Positions 15,481 to 24,033 of a stretch of DNA of 42,596 bases are shown one piece after another (position 1 is the first letter of the stretch; each line of letters starts with the position of its first letter). Where the stretch lies: assembly GCA_041750975.1 (NCBI GenBank), contig JBGSYN010000244.1, forward strand, positions 1 to 42,596, written 5' to 3'. The translations under genes were made by a program, and so were the position numbers. Origin of the DNA: JBGSYN01 sp041750975. Its GTDB lineage: Bacteria; Pseudomonadota; Alphaproteobacteria; Geminicoccales; Geminicoccaceae. The notes under the pieces were generated by a model, which ran no database searches, was not told where the DNA came from, and saw nothing but the letters and a program-made list of their open reading frames with translations.

Positions 15481-16500
15481 TTGACTGCTGTGTCGCTAGC
15501 CAGAGAGCCGCTCACGCCGACCGTCTCGAGTCTCGACGCGGCGCGCGACTACGTCGCTGCCGACATGATCGAGGTCAACCGCCTGATCATCGACAAACTG
15601 CAAAGCGAAGTTCCGCTCATTCCGCAATTGGCGCAACATCTTATCGCCGCGGGCGGCAAGCGTATTCGCCCGACCTTGACACTGTTATCCGCGAGACTCT
15701 GCGAATACCGTGACATACGTCATCTTGGTCTGGCAGCCGCGGTCGAATTCATTCACACCGCGACGCTGCTGCATGACGATGTCGTCGATCACAGCGATCT
15801 GCGCCGCGGATCGGCCACCGCCAATGCGGTCTGGGGCAACAAATCCGCTGTCCTGGTCGGCGATTTCCTGTTCAGCCGCGCCTTCCAGTTGATGGTGGCG
15901 GTGGGCAACGTGCGGGTCCTCGAAATTCTTTCGAACGCTTCCGCGGTGATTGCCGAGGGCGAAGTGGCACAGCTGATTACCGCCAACGACACCAGCACGG
16001 ATGAGGCTGCCTACATGCGGGTGATCCGGGCGAAGACCGCGGCCCTGTTCGAGGCAGCGTGCCGGATCGTGCCGGTGATCGCCGAGCGCGGGGCCGGCGA
16101 CGAGGAAGCTTTGGCGATTTATGGCGCCAATCTCGGTATTGCTTTCCAACTTGTCGACGATGCCCTCGACTATTCGGCGGCACAGGCTCTCCTCGGCAAG
16201 ACCGTCGGCGACGATTTCCACGATGGCAAGATCACCCTGCCGATCGTCTTCGCTGTCACCGATGCGTCCCCCGCGGAGCAGGAGTTTTGGCGCCGAACCT
16301 TGGAGGAAGGCGAGCAGCGCGAGGGCGATCTGGCCGAGGCCCAGCGTCTCTTGAAACGGCACCATGCGATCCAGCGCACACTCGACCGAGCTTTCGCGTT
16401 CGGTGAAGAGGCCAAGGCCCAATTGCAGCGGTACCCCCAGTCACAAGCGCGTGCCATCATGGCGGATGTGGTCGATTTTGCGGTTCAGCGGGCATTTTGA
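15481..16500 (+). CDS. ispB: Polyprenyl diphosphate synthase (octaprenyl/decaprenyl type)
   Basis: The enzyme adds isopentenyl units to make the long all-trans prenyl chain of ubiquinone. The 339-residue protein has GGKRIRP at 58-64, the first aspartate-rich motif DDVVD at 99-103 (in IHTATLLHDDVVDHSDLRRG) and the second, DDALD, at 226-230 within GIAFQLVDDALDY; both chelate magnesium-diphosphate. The chain length cannot be read safely by eye; alphaproteobacteria usually make Q-10. GGAGG at 15469-15473 lies seven bases before the TTG start. The gene is divergent from the DUF2007-glyQS-ppdK run, and the tRNA-Pro lies 71 bases downstream. Confidence 0.95.
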   Translation: MTAVSLAREPLTPTVSSLDAARDYVAADMIEVNRLIIDKLQSEVPLIPQLAQHLIAAGGKRIRPTLTLLSARLCEYRDIRHLGLAAAVEFIHTATLLHDDVVDHSDLRRGSATANAVWGNKSAVLVGDFLFSRAFQLMVAVGNVRVLEILSNASAVIAEGEVAQLITANDTSTDEAAYMRVIRAKTAALFEAACRIVPVIAERGAGDEEALAIYGANLGIAFQLVDDALDYSAAQALLGKTVGDDFHDGKITLPIVFAVTDASPAEQEFWRRTLEEGEQREGDLAEAQRLLKRHHAIQRTLDRAFAFGEEAKAQLQRYPQSQARAIMADVVDFAVQRAF

Positions 16501-16532
16501 CCTATTGTTGTCACCGCATGTGTTACAGTGTC

Positions 16533-16561
16533 TTGCGGAACTGTGCCTTCTTCACTATCAA
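16533..16561 (+). promoter_or_regulatory. Candidate promoter of tRNA-Pro
   Basis: TTGCGG at 16533-16538 and TATCAA at 16556-16561 are separated by 17 bases. A start about seven bases downstream would fall just before the tRNA 5' end at 16572. The match to the consensus is partial (3/6 and 4/6). Confidence 0.4.
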
Positions 16562-16571
16562 CCGCGGCCAT

Positions 16572-16648
16572 CGGAGTGTAGCTCAGCTTGGTAGAGCACC
16601 GTCTTCGGGAGGCGGGGGTCGCGTGTTCGAATCACGCCACTCCGACCA
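16572..16648 (+). tRNA. tRNA-Pro (anticodon CGG)
   Basis: The 77-base sequence folds as a full cloverleaf. The acceptor stem pairs CGGAGTG with CACTCCG, the D arm contains GCTC-AGCTTGGTA-GAGC, the anticodon stem CCGTC pairs with GGCGG around loop TTCGGGA (anticodon CGG), and the T arm is GCGTG-TTCGAAT-CACGC. The discriminator is A and the 3' CCA is encoded. It reads proline CCG codons, which are abundant in this high-GC genome. Confidence 0.96.
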
Positions 16649-16699
16649 TGCGTTCGTTCCGCAAGGCCGGATCCCGTTGGTCTGAAGGGAACGGCCACG

Positions 16700-17341
16700 A
16701 TGATCGAAATTCTCTATTTCGCCAATCCGATGTGCTCTTGGTGCTGGGGCTTCAGCCCCGTACTGCGTCAGTTACAGGAACACTATCAGGATCAAACGAA
16801 ATTCACGCTGATCACGGGCTCGCTGGGCGATCGCGGCAGCAAGCCGATGACGGGCAACGATCGCGCTAAAGTCCGCCAGCATTGGCAGCATGTCGTCGAG
16901 TTGACCGGGCAGCCCTTCGACTTCTTGTTTTTCGACCGGGAAACGTTCGTCTACGACACCGAGAAGCCGAGCCGGGCGGTGGGTATTGTCCGCTCCGTCT
17001 ATCCGGCCCTGAGCCTGCCGTTTTTCGCTCATCTCCAGGAGCGCTTCTACGCGCACAACGAGGACATCACGGACCTCGCCGTGCTGCAGGAAGCGGCTGG
17101 CAATTTCGATGTCGAAGGTGAGGTCTTTGCACGGCAGTTTGCCAACCCGGCGGTCGCCGAGGGCATCCAGAAGGAATGGCAGCAGACGGCATCCTTCGGC
17201 GTGAGCGGCTATCCGACCTTGCTCGCGGTGAAAGATGGCAAACCCGGCGTGCTGACCATCGGCTATCGGCCTTACGAGCAAGTTCTGTTGGCTCTGCAAG
17301 CGATTATGGATCGTGCAGGCGCTGTGCCTGCGAGAGGCTAG
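16700..17341 (+). CDS. DsbA-family thiol oxidoreductase with CSWC motif (predicted protein-disulfide isomerase)
   Basis: The 213-residue protein begins MIEILYFANPMCSWCWGFSP, placing a CxxC motif (Cys12-Ser-Trp-Cys15) after the first beta strand of a thioredoxin fold with an inserted helical domain. The cis-proline region is GVSGYPTLLAV near residue 170. This matches the COG3531-type DsbA-family proteins (FrnE/ClpXP-adaptor-like relatives), which differ from periplasmic DsbA by lacking a signal peptide and by having CSWC in place of CPHC. A cytoplasmic thiol-disulfide role is therefore likely, with an unknown partner. The gene lies 51 bases after the tRNA and 20 bases before the next plus-strand gene. 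Confidence 0.9.
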   Translation: MIEILYFANPMCSWCWGFSPVLRQLQEHYQDQTKFTLITGSLGDRGSKPMTGNDRAKVRQHWQHVVELTGQPFDFLFFDRETFVYDTEKPSRAVGIVRSVYPALSLPFFAHLQERFYAHNEDITDLAVLQEAAGNFDVEGEVFARQFANPAVAEGIQKEWQQTASFGVSGYPTLLAVKDGKPGVLTIGYRPYEQVLLALQAIMDRAGAVPARG

Positions 17342-17361
17342 CCGACGTCAGGAACCGATGA

Positions 17362-18597
17362 ATGGTTGCAGGCGATGCCGACACTGCTTGGGATGGCATG
17401 AGCCCCCTGGCGGTCGAACCGACGGAGTTTCGCCCACTCGCCAATCGGATAGCGGCAATGACACTGGCTTTGCTTGTTGCCGCGAGTACGATCATCGTCA
17501 GCCTGTACCCCGAATATAATTGGGATATGATCCCCTACATCGGCGTGGCGTTTTCGTATTCGATCGAGGACGTTGAGGCCCTGCACAGGCTGACCTACGA
17601 GGCCGTTCGTGCGGGCGTCGATGATCAGGTTTACGATGAGTTGGTCAATAAGGTCTATCCACCGCCGCCGATCGACCAGGGCTATCGCCATGAAATGGCT
17701 ACTCACGCCGAGCATTTTGTCGCTCAACTGCCTTTTTATGCAACCAAGCCCGTCTACCCGCTGGTGATCGCTGGTGCCATGAAGGCGGGATTGTCCCCGG
17801 TTTTGGCCTCGTCACTTATTTCGGTCGTGGGCTATGCTGCCGCCTGCCTGGTCATTCTCGTCTGGATCAGGCGCCATTTCGAAGGTCTTCTGTGGCTTTT
17901 GTTTGGCGGAATATTGTTGTTCGAGCCACATCTGCTGGCGCTGGCACGGCAATCGACGCCGGATATGCTCTCGGCACTTGCGTTGCTCGGAGCGTCCTTG
18001 TGTCTCTTGAGGCTGCGGGAAGTTGCGCCGGCCCTCGCAATTCTCGTCATTGCCGTGTTTATTCGCCCCGACAATCTGCTTTTCGGCGGTGTTTTGGCTT
18101 TGGTCATGCTGACTTTGGGGGCATTAGATTGGCGCCGGGCGCTGGTTTTTCTGGCCGCCATATCGCTCGTCTATTTCGCGATTGCCCACTATGCTGGAGG
18201 CTATGGCTGGACCACCCATTTCTATTTTTCCAACGTTGAGCGGATCTACGATCTTGAATCGTTCAGTTCGCCGCTGGGACGATGGGACTACCTGACGATT
18301 TATGCGCAAAATGCGGCTGCCGTGGCGCTTACGGAGAGCGTGGTACTATTTGCGTTTCTCGCAGTCCTCGCCGCTACGCTGCACTTTTTTGCAGAGGGAT
18401 ATCGAAGCCGCGGCTTTTGCATTTCTCTATCGACGATACTCTTTATGGGATTGGTGCTCCTCGCATTTCCACGAGAGAGTGATCGGGTTCTTGCCGGCAA
18501 TTACCTGATCATTCTCCTGCTGGTCGCTGGCGCCGGTGGTCTTCTGGCGGGCCGTGGATCTCTCAAAGGTCGAGTTGTCTCCGCGCCTCGCAGTTAG
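17362..18597 (+). CDS. Multi-pass membrane protein, possibly a GT-C type glycosyltransferase
   Basis: I do not recognise a named family. The 411-residue protein has an N-terminal cytoplasmic stretch, a first helix around ALLVAASTIIVSLYP, a long hydrophilic loop (about residues 55-130, with YNWDMIPYIGVAF and a PPPPI run), then about eight further hydrophobic segments, including LPFYATKPVYPLVIAGAM, VLASSLISVVGYAAACLVIL and FIRPDNLLFGGVLALVML. The loop followed by many helices and the RPDN motif resembles GT-C enzymes that use lipid-linked sugars, but the diagnostic acidic pair is not certain. AGGAA precedes the ATG at 17362. It opens a glycosylation region; its last four bases overlap the converging methyltransferase gene. 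Confidence 0.75.
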   Translation: MVAGDADTAWDGMSPLAVEPTEFRPLANRIAAMTLALLVAASTIIVSLYPEYNWDMIPYIGVAFSYSIEDVEALHRLTYEAVRAGVDDQVYDELVNKVYPPPPIDQGYRHEMATHAEHFVAQLPFYATKPVYPLVIAGAMKAGLSPVLASSLISVVGYAAACLVILVWIRRHFEGLLWLLFGGILLFEPHLLALARQSTPDMLSALALLGASLCLLRLREVAPALAILVIAVFIRPDNLLFGGVLALVMLTLGALDWRRALVFLAAISLVYFAIAHYAGGYGWTTHFYFSNVERIYDLESFSSPLGRWDYLTIYAQNAAAVALTESVVLFAFLAVLAATLHFFAEGYRSRGFCISLSTILFMGLVLLAFPRESDRVLAGNYLIILLLVAGAGGLLAGRGSLKGRVVSAPRS

Positions 18598-19202
18598 CGT
18601 CGGCGCGGTTTCAGCTGAGTGATGAAGTGCAACTCGCGTTCGAAGATCGCCGAGGCCGGCCAGGGATAAAGACCGAGCTTCGAAATCCATCGATCGATGG
18701 CAAGGTCGATCGTCCCGAAGGCGGCGTGCCAACGCGCTTTCGGCCAATAATTGTAGGGCAGGACAACCCCGTGGCGGGCATTACCGATGTGGTCCATGAA
18801 CCTCAAGGTCCCGCTAGCGAATAGGCCGTCACGCGTATGGTCCTTAATCAGGACCGCATGGCGCGCCACCCGTGCCGCCTCTTTGAGCAGGATCATCGGG
18901 TCCTCGGTATGATGCAGCACATCGACGAACATGACCACATCGACGCTCTTGTCGGCGTTCGGAATGGTGTCGCCGTCGAAAGGCCGGACCGGTATCGCGG
19001 TGTCGGGACGAACCAGCACATCGATGCCTTCAAGGCAAAGGTCGGGACGTTGGGCAAGCAGCACCTTGTCGAGTTGTCCGTCACCGCAGCCCACATCGAG
19101 CACGGAAGCATTTTGCGGCGCAAGATTCGCAAAATGCCCGGCCAACACTCGTATGCGACGGCCGAAGACGTGGCGCGCATGGAGAGATTCAACGAAACTC
19201 AT
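18594..19202 (-). CDS. Class I SAM-dependent methyltransferase
   Basis: This 202-residue protein has the Rossmann-fold motif I NASVLDVGCGDGQLDKVLL, an acidic motif in LEGIDVLVRPDTAIPV, and motif IV VDVVMFVDVLHHTEDP, typical of methyltransferase_11-like enzymes. The substrate is unknown; its location beside membrane glycosyltransferases suggests a sugar or lipid-linked glycan. The ATG at 19202 overlaps the stop of the upstream GT39-like gene (ATGA), indicating translational coupling. The C-terminal part (ERELHFITQLKPRRR) is basic. Confidence 0.85.
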   Translation of the reverse strand: MSFVESLHARHVFGRRIRVLAGHFANLAPQNASVLDVGCGDGQLDKVLLAQRPDLCLEGIDVLVRPDTAIPVRPFDGDTIPNADKSVDVVMFVDVLHHTEDPMILLKEAARVARHAVLIKDHTRDGLFASGTLRFMDHIGNARHGVVLPYNYWPKARWHAAFGTIDLAIDRWISKLGLYPWPASAIFERELHFITQLKPRRR

Positions 19203-20896
19203 GGCGCCGGCCTCAGCGTGCCTAAAGCCGAATCCGCTGGCCGCTCGTAGATCCATATCGAGCGGTTCGGAAACGCCTTGCGTAGGGCTGTGACGTCCGT
19301 CTCGAGACCGTTGGCATAGAGCACAGGGTCTCTCAGCCCGGGTGTGTTGCGTGCCAGATCGTAAATGTTCATCGCCGAGGCGAGTCCGGACGGGCTCTTG
19401 AGCAGGACAATCGCGTCGTCAAGTTTCGCTTCTGCTGCAAGCTTGTAGGGGTCCTGCCGCTCGCGCACGACCGTGTAAAGCAGCTGGCCGACATAGGGCA
19501 GCGCGCTTAAGCCATATAATAGTGCGATAATTACCACATGCGGGCCGGCGCAGCGGCCCCAATAACCGAGCCGGCCGTAAAGCGCTGGCAGTCCCGTGGC
19601 GATGGTCAAGAATATTACGGGATAGATGTCGGCATAGTACCGTGGCCCATAGCGATTGCCACCGTCCCAGCCCTGGACCACGTAAGCGATAATGAAAAGC
19701 GGCAGGACCAGATCGTAAAATGCGAGCCTTTTTGCAAAAAGCTTTGCCACGAAGGCAGCGACGAATAAGAGGACGAGGACCGGTGACGTCCAGGCAACGA
19801 ACTCCTCGGCGAATCGCACGGTTGTCTTGAACACACCCAGGCTAAGCATGAAGCGGATCTGCTCACTCTCGAAGTCGGCGGCGTAGGTGCTGACGAACGG
19901 ATCGCCCATGACGCGATAATTGTAGCCGAGGAGCAGACACAAAAAGGGCAGGCCACCCAAAGCGATCAGCCAGTCGGTCTTTAGTGTTTTCCGGCGTCGC
20001 CAAAGCATTGCTGCGGCGAAGAGGAGGCCGAGCAACAGAGCGGTATAGGTTCGTATGAGACCGATGGCGCCGAGCGACATTCCGACAAGGAATGCGGCCA
20101 TGAATGTAGGCCGCTCGAGATACGTCCTGCCGATCACCGCCCAGGTAAGGACAAAAAGTGCGGTTGGAATATGCGAAAAAAATGAGCCCGCGTTGAAAAT
20201 GTAAAAGGCGCTCGTGGCGAAAATCGCGCTCAGAGCGATTGCGGTCCAGGGATCGGACCATCGCCATAGAATGAGCAGAAGCAGACCGGTCGTGCCAGCG
20301 CCCAATATGGGGCCGACAACGGCGGGTGGCAGATATAGCCATTCTCCGATAGCCAACAGTAACGGCCAGCCCGGCGAATATTGACCAACCCACCGGTTCT
20401 CGAACACCCAGGTTCGCATTGCGACCATCGCCCGACCGAGTGGCGGCGGCTCGTACCAGAACTCACCGTCGGCGAGGCCTCGCGCCTGATGCACGAAGCT
20501 GTATTCGTCGCCTGAATTCGGAAAGCTATCGAGGATGAACAAGCTCGTTACCAGGGGAAGGGCAAGGCCCGTGACCAGGACGAGGCTGACGAAAGCACTA
20601 CGGGCAACGGTCCTAGGCGGCAGCTTCGGTTCCGCCGCTATGGTCGGTGCCAAGGTCACTCTCGTCGCGATGGTCACGACGATCCCGGCAAGGGCTGCAC
20701 CGGCCAGATGATAGAGGAAATTTCGCGGTCCCCGGTAATTGCTGTCAATCCAGAACTGGCTCCAGTAGCGCTCCTGGAGCAGCAGGACGAGGAGGACGAA
20801 GATTAAATGGGTGAGGACTATGGCGATCCAGGTTTTGGTTGTCATTGGCGAGCCGAATAAAGGGCTCGTTGGTTTCGATGAAGCCGCACGGCTCAT
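19199..20896 (-). CDS. ArnT/GT39-like integral membrane glycosyltransferase
   Basis: The 565-residue protein has about 11 to 12 hydrophobic segments and the first-loop motif SFPNSGDEYSFVHQAR, in which the DE pair is the usual acidic catalytic site of GT-C (GT39/ArnT-like) enzymes that transfer sugars from polyprenyl phosphates. RWVGQYSPGWPLLLAIGE and the periplasmic C-terminal region (ARNTPGLRDPVLYANGLETD) are also family-like. The substrate cannot be inferred. ATG at 20896 has GGAGG a few bases upstream; a GTG 12 bases earlier is less likely. It is cotranscribed with the methyltransferase (four-base overlap) and divergent from the GT2 gene 125 bases away. Confidence 0.82.
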   Translation of the reverse strand: MSRAASSKPTSPLFGSPMTTKTWIAIVLTHLIFVLLVLLLQERYWSQFWIDSNYRGPRNFLYHLAGAALAGIVVTIATRVTLAPTIAAEPKLPPRTVARSAFVSLVLVTGLALPLVTSLFILDSFPNSGDEYSFVHQARGLADGEFWYEPPPLGRAMVAMRTWVFENRWVGQYSPGWPLLLAIGEWLYLPPAVVGPILGAGTTGLLLLILWRWSDPWTAIALSAIFATSAFYIFNAGSFFSHIPTALFVLTWAVIGRTYLERPTFMAAFLVGMSLGAIGLIRTYTALLLGLLFAAAMLWRRRKTLKTDWLIALGGLPFLCLLLGYNYRVMGDPFVSTYAADFESEQIRFMLSLGVFKTTVRFAEEFVAWTSPVLVLLFVAAFVAKLFAKRLAFYDLVLPLFIIAYVVQGWDGGNRYGPRYYADIYPVIFLTIATGLPALYGRLGYWGRCAGPHVVIIALLYGLSALPYVGQLLYTVVRERQDPYKLAAEAKLDDAIVLLKSPSGLASAMNIYDLARNTPGLRDPVLYANGLETDVTALRKAFPNRSIWIYERPADSALGTLRPAP

Positions 20897-21021
20897 GCCT
20901 CCTCCCACCCGTCCGCTGATGAGCCTTGAATGCCCGCTACTGAAGCAACCTAAAGCCGGAACAAGTTCCCTGTTATTCGAGTTTTGGGGTTACGGCATTC
21001 GCGTTTCAAGCTTGGTGGACA

Positions 21022-22416
21022 ATGCGAGCAGCGGCGGCGACAGACGCAATATGGCCTGAGGCCCGGCCTCTTGAACTTACCATTCTCATGCCCTGCCTGA
21101 ACGAGGCGCAAACGCTCGGGACCTGCATCGACAAGGCGCGAGGCTTCCTCGCTCGTGCGGGCGTCGCGGGCGAGGTCCTCATCGCCGATAATGGCAGTAT
21201 CGACGGCAGCCAGGCAATCGCCGCACAGCATGCGGCACGCGTCGTCTCGGTTGCCGAGCGCGGTTATGGCGCCGCGTTGATCGGCGGCATCCGTGCCGCG
21301 CGAGGCCGCTTCGTCGTCATGGGCGATGCCGATGACAGTTACGATTTCACAGGATTGGACTCATTTCTCCAACGCCTCCAAGCGGGCGACCAACTCGTAA
21401 TCGGCAACCGTTTCAAGGGCGGAATTGCTCCGGGCGCCATGCCGCCACTCAATCGTTACCTCGGCAACCCCATTTTGAGCGCGATCGGCCGGTTGTTCTT
21501 CGGCAGCTGGATCGGTGACTTTCATTGCGGCCTCCGCGGTTTCGAACGGGATGCTGTGCTGGCCCTTGATCTCAAGACGGCGGGCATGGAGTTCGCGACC
21601 GAGATGGTCGTCAAAGCGACGTTCGCCGGCCTCAAGATTGGCGAAGTCCCGACCACATTGCGCCCTGACGGGCGCGATCGCCCACCTCACCTGCGTCCCT
21701 GGCGCGACGGCTGGCGGCATCTGCGCTTTTTGTTGATGTACGCGCCCGCCTGGCTTTTTCTCTATCCCGGGCTGACGCTGGCCGGCTCAGGATTGCTCGC
21801 TCTCCTGGCCGTCCTTCCAGGGCCGCTGGTCGTAGGTTCGGCCGTGTTCGACGTGCATACGCTCGTCATTGCGATGGGGCTCGTGATTATCGGCAGCCAG
21901 ATGGCGATATTTTTCGTGCTTGCGAAGCAGTTTGCCATCAATGAGCAGTTGCTTCCGGCAAGCCAACGCTTTCGGCAATGGCGTCGCGCATTTTCGCTCG
22001 AGCGGCTGGCGATTGCAGGCGGTCTTCTCGTTCTTCTAGGGTGTGCGGGTTGCATGGCGGCCGTCCTCGCCTGGGCGCGAGCCGATTTTGGAGATCTCGA
22101 CTATAGTTGGATGATGCGCCTCGTCGTGCCCTCGGTGACCTCTCTGGCGCTGGGCGTTCAGGCACTGCTCGCAGGATTTCTGTCGTCCATTCTCGATCTC
22201 AACCTTCGGAACGCCGCCTCGCTAGGCGAACGCCCAGAGCCGGTTCATGGCGAAAGTGAGGATGGGCACGATGGAGACCATGAAAACGATAGCATAGGGA
22301 TAGGGCAGGGCGAGCACGTTAACGACCAGAAAGACGATGAGCGAATTAAGGAGAAACCCACTCAACGCCACGACGACGAATTTAGGCAGCGCCGTTCCGG
22401 CTTGAGCGGAAGGTGA
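21022..22416 (+). CDS. GT2 family glycosyltransferase with C-terminal membrane helices (dolichol-phosphate-mannose-synthase-like); long antisense tail
   Basis: The protein (464 residues) starts with a GT-A domain: LTILMPCLNEAQTLGTCID, IADNGSIDGSQ and the DxD motif GDADDSYDF (101-108), followed by FHCGLRGFERDAV. It should transfer a sugar from a nucleotide donor to polyprenyl phosphate. Four or so hydrophobic segments follow between about residues 236 and 392 (SSILDL). A hydrophilic tail from about residue 401 (GERPEPVHGESEDGHDGD...) lies wholly antisense to gtrA and looks non-native: residue 401 coincides with the gtrA stop at 22222. The natural end may be near 22225 with stop loss. It lies in the same region as gtrA and gtrB but on the opposite strand. 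Confidence 0.85.
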   Translation: MRAAAATDAIWPEARPLELTILMPCLNEAQTLGTCIDKARGFLARAGVAGEVLIADNGSIDGSQAIAAQHAARVVSVAERGYGAALIGGIRAARGRFVVMGDADDSYDFTGLDSFLQRLQAGDQLVIGNRFKGGIAPGAMPPLNRYLGNPILSAIGRLFFGSWIGDFHCGLRGFERDAVLALDLKTAGMEFATEMVVKATFAGLKIGEVPTTLRPDGRDRPPHLRPWRDGWRHLRFLLMYAPAWLFLYPGLTLAGSGLLALLAVLPGPLVVGSAVFDVHTLVIAMGLVIIGSQMAIFFVLAKQFAINEQLLPASQRFRQWRRAFSLERLAIAGGLLVLLGCAGCMAAVLAWARADFGDLDYSWMMRLVVPSVTSLALGVQALLAGFLSSILDLNLRNAASLGERPEPVHGESEDGHDGDHENDSIGIGQGEHVNDQKDDERIKEKPTQRHDDEFRQRRSGLSGR

Positions 22417-22674
22417 ATTGACGCCGCTTTGCCGATCCGGGCGGAACGTCCAATAGAAATGGCCGAAGAAGGACACCATCACGGCGACACAGAACGCAGC
22501 CACATTCGCCACAAGGGGCGCAAGGCCCGCCGCTTCGATCCAGAAAACGAAAGCGATGGTATAAACCGCCGTTGCGGTCAGCCCAACGATGCCGAAACGA
22601 GCATATTGCAGTGCCAGCCGCAGCCAAGGGTGCGGTGGACGAAAAGGGCCGTTCTTGTAGCTCGGCTTCACCAA
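22222..22674 (-). CDS. GtrA family membrane protein (flippase-like)
   Basis: This 150-residue protein has four hydrophobic segments (FGIVGLTATAVYTIAFVFWI, LVANVAAFCVAVMVSFFGHF, VVVALSGFLLNSLIVFLVVN and YAIVFMVSIVPILTFAMNRL) and the GtrA-family motifs FxIVG near the N-terminus and NF/W-containing YWTFRP. GtrA proteins are thought to flip polyprenyl-phosphate-linked sugars made by a GT2 partner. The start is a TTG (22674) or the next GTG (22671), overlapping the gtrB stop by seven bases, so it is coupled to gtrB. Its 3' 195 bases are antisense to the C-terminal tail of the plus-strand GT2 gene. Confidence 0.9.
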   Translation of the reverse strand: MVKPSYKNGPFRPPHPWLRLALQYARFGIVGLTATAVYTIAFVFWIEAAGLAPLVANVAAFCVAVMVSFFGHFYWTFRPDRQSGVNSPSAQAGTALPKFVVVALSGFLLNSLIVFLVVNVLALPYPYAIVFMVSIVPILTFAMNRLWAFA

Positions 22675-23687
22675 CCATGACCGTCCTGCGCCTCGCGTTC
22701 GCCGACCCTGTCATGGTGTTGAGCGTCGTCCTTGCCGGCCCCTCGCCCATGCGCGTGCTCGAATCCGATCGCATCGCGAACAAGATAGATCGGCCGTTGT
22801 TTGACCTCGACGAAGATCCTGCCGAGATACTCACCGATCACGCCCAAACCGATCATGTTCATGCCGCTGAAAAACAAGATGAGGACGATGATTGAAGCGT
22901 ATCCGGGAACGTCGACACCGTAGACTACGGTGCGCAGGATAATAAAGACCATGTAAACCAAGGCGAAAAAAGCGATCGCGAGCCCGAAATAGGTCCAGAT
23001 CCGAAGGGGCAGGGTCGTGAAGGAGAAGATCCCGTCCAGAGCGAGGTTCCAGAGTCGCCCGATCTGCCATTTGGTCGTGCCAGCTGCACGCGAGTGCCGA
23101 ACATAAGTGACGTGCGCTTGGCGAAAACCTAGCCAGGCGAAAATGCCCTTCATAAAGCGCGTGCGTTCGGGCACCTGGCGCAGAGCGTCGATCACTCGCC
23201 GATCCATCAAGCGGAAATCACCCGCATCCGTTGGGATGGGTACCTCGCTGAGCCGGGCGATCACCCGGTAGAAGAGGCTTGCAAAACTGCGTTTGAGAAA
23301 AGAATCGCTGCTGCGATCACGGCGCAACGCCACCACGACATCATTGCCTTCCCGCCACTTGGCAACGAGCTCGGGGATGAGCTCTGGCGGGTCCTGGAGA
23401 TCCGCATCGATGGGGATCACGGCGTCGCCAGAGGTGTGATCGAGACCGGCGCTGAGGGCGGCCTCCTTGCCGAAGTTCCGCGTCAGATCCAGGATTTTAA
23501 GCTTCGGGTTCGAGGCCCGGACCGCAATGAAAGTGTCGAGGGTCGCATCGGTGCTGCCATCATTGACGCAGATAATTTCATAATCTTGTGTGACCTTCTC
23601 GACTTCCGGAATGGTCCGTTCGAAAAAAGCTGGGAGGCTTGCCTCCTCATTATAAGCAGCAACGACCAGGCTCAGGCGAAAAGGCAT
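22668..23687 (-). CDS. GT2 polyprenyl-phosphate glycosyltransferase (GtrB/ArnC/DPM-like)
   Basis: The 339-residue protein begins MPFRLSLVVAAYNEEASLPA, the GT-A fold start, then VNDGSTDATLD, LTRNFGKEAAL and DADLQDPPELIPEL, where DADLQ is the nucleotide-diphosphate-metal site, and QxxRM/RF-type RQVPERTRFMKGIFAWLGF. Two membrane helices follow (LRIWTYFGLAIAFFALVYMV and ASIIVLILFFSGMNMIGLGV), then the conserved GEYLGRIFVEVKQRP. Such proteins make undecaprenyl-phosphate sugars, with gtrA (overlapping by seven bases) as the flippase partner. The ATG at 23687 has no obvious strong ribosome site. A longer frame to 23816 is low-quality. The C-terminus extends by about 30 hydrophilic residues (AHGRGAGKDDAQ...). 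Confidence 0.93.
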   Translation of the reverse strand: MPFRLSLVVAAYNEEASLPAFFERTIPEVEKVTQDYEIICVNDGSTDATLDTFIAVRASNPKLKILDLTRNFGKEAALSAGLDHTSGDAVIPIDADLQDPPELIPELVAKWREGNDVVVALRRDRSSDSFLKRSFASLFYRVIARLSEVPIPTDAGDFRLMDRRVIDALRQVPERTRFMKGIFAWLGFRQAHVTYVRHSRAAGTTKWQIGRLWNLALDGIFSFTTLPLRIWTYFGLAIAFFALVYMVFIILRTVVYGVDVPGYASIIVLILFFSGMNMIGLGVIGEYLGRIFVEVKQRPIYLVRDAIGFEHAHGRGAGKDDAQHHDRVGEREAQDGHGW

Positions 23688-24033
23688 AGCCGGACTATGC
23701 TCGTCTGCCCTTGATCGCAAGCTAGGATTGCACGCTTCCAGGCAGCCTCGGTCGCCAACGGCAGCGCTGTCGCCGTCGTTTGCGGGGCTCTCTTTGTGGG
23801 TTGAGGTTCGATCCATGCGGGCCGTCCCGGCGCTTCTGGTGGGTAACTTTTTACGACTTGAGAAGCATATTTATGAAAATCCTGCGTACTGCCGGCCGTT
23901 CCGAACCACGATCACAAAAAGTTCAGCAGCCCGGCATAGCTATTCGTCACACATCCGCGCTACCTCATGGGACGTAGACGGCACCGTGTGTGTTTATGAA
24001 ATATTGGAAAATGCAATGCCCGCAGGAGGCCTT
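23688..24033. other. Non-coding gap between gtrB and folE
   Basis: This 346-base interval separates the divergent gtrB and folE genes. It holds an AT-richer patch around 23845-23885 (TTTTTACGACTTGAGAAGCA followed by TATTTATG) that could contain promoter elements, and a second AT-rich stretch just before folE. I see no RNA gene, repeat or convincing protein-coding gene. Confidence 0.5.

Noticed and set aside
16662..16695. Weak inverted repeat GGCCG / CGGCC after the tRNA, considered as a terminator.
   Set aside because: Five-base arms with a long loop and no T tail; not a credible intrinsic terminator.
23873..23977. A 34-codon frame (MKILRTAGRS...) in the gap before folE.
   Set aside because: It has no strong ribosome site, no family resemblance, and no clear leader-peptide features, so it is unlikely to be coding.
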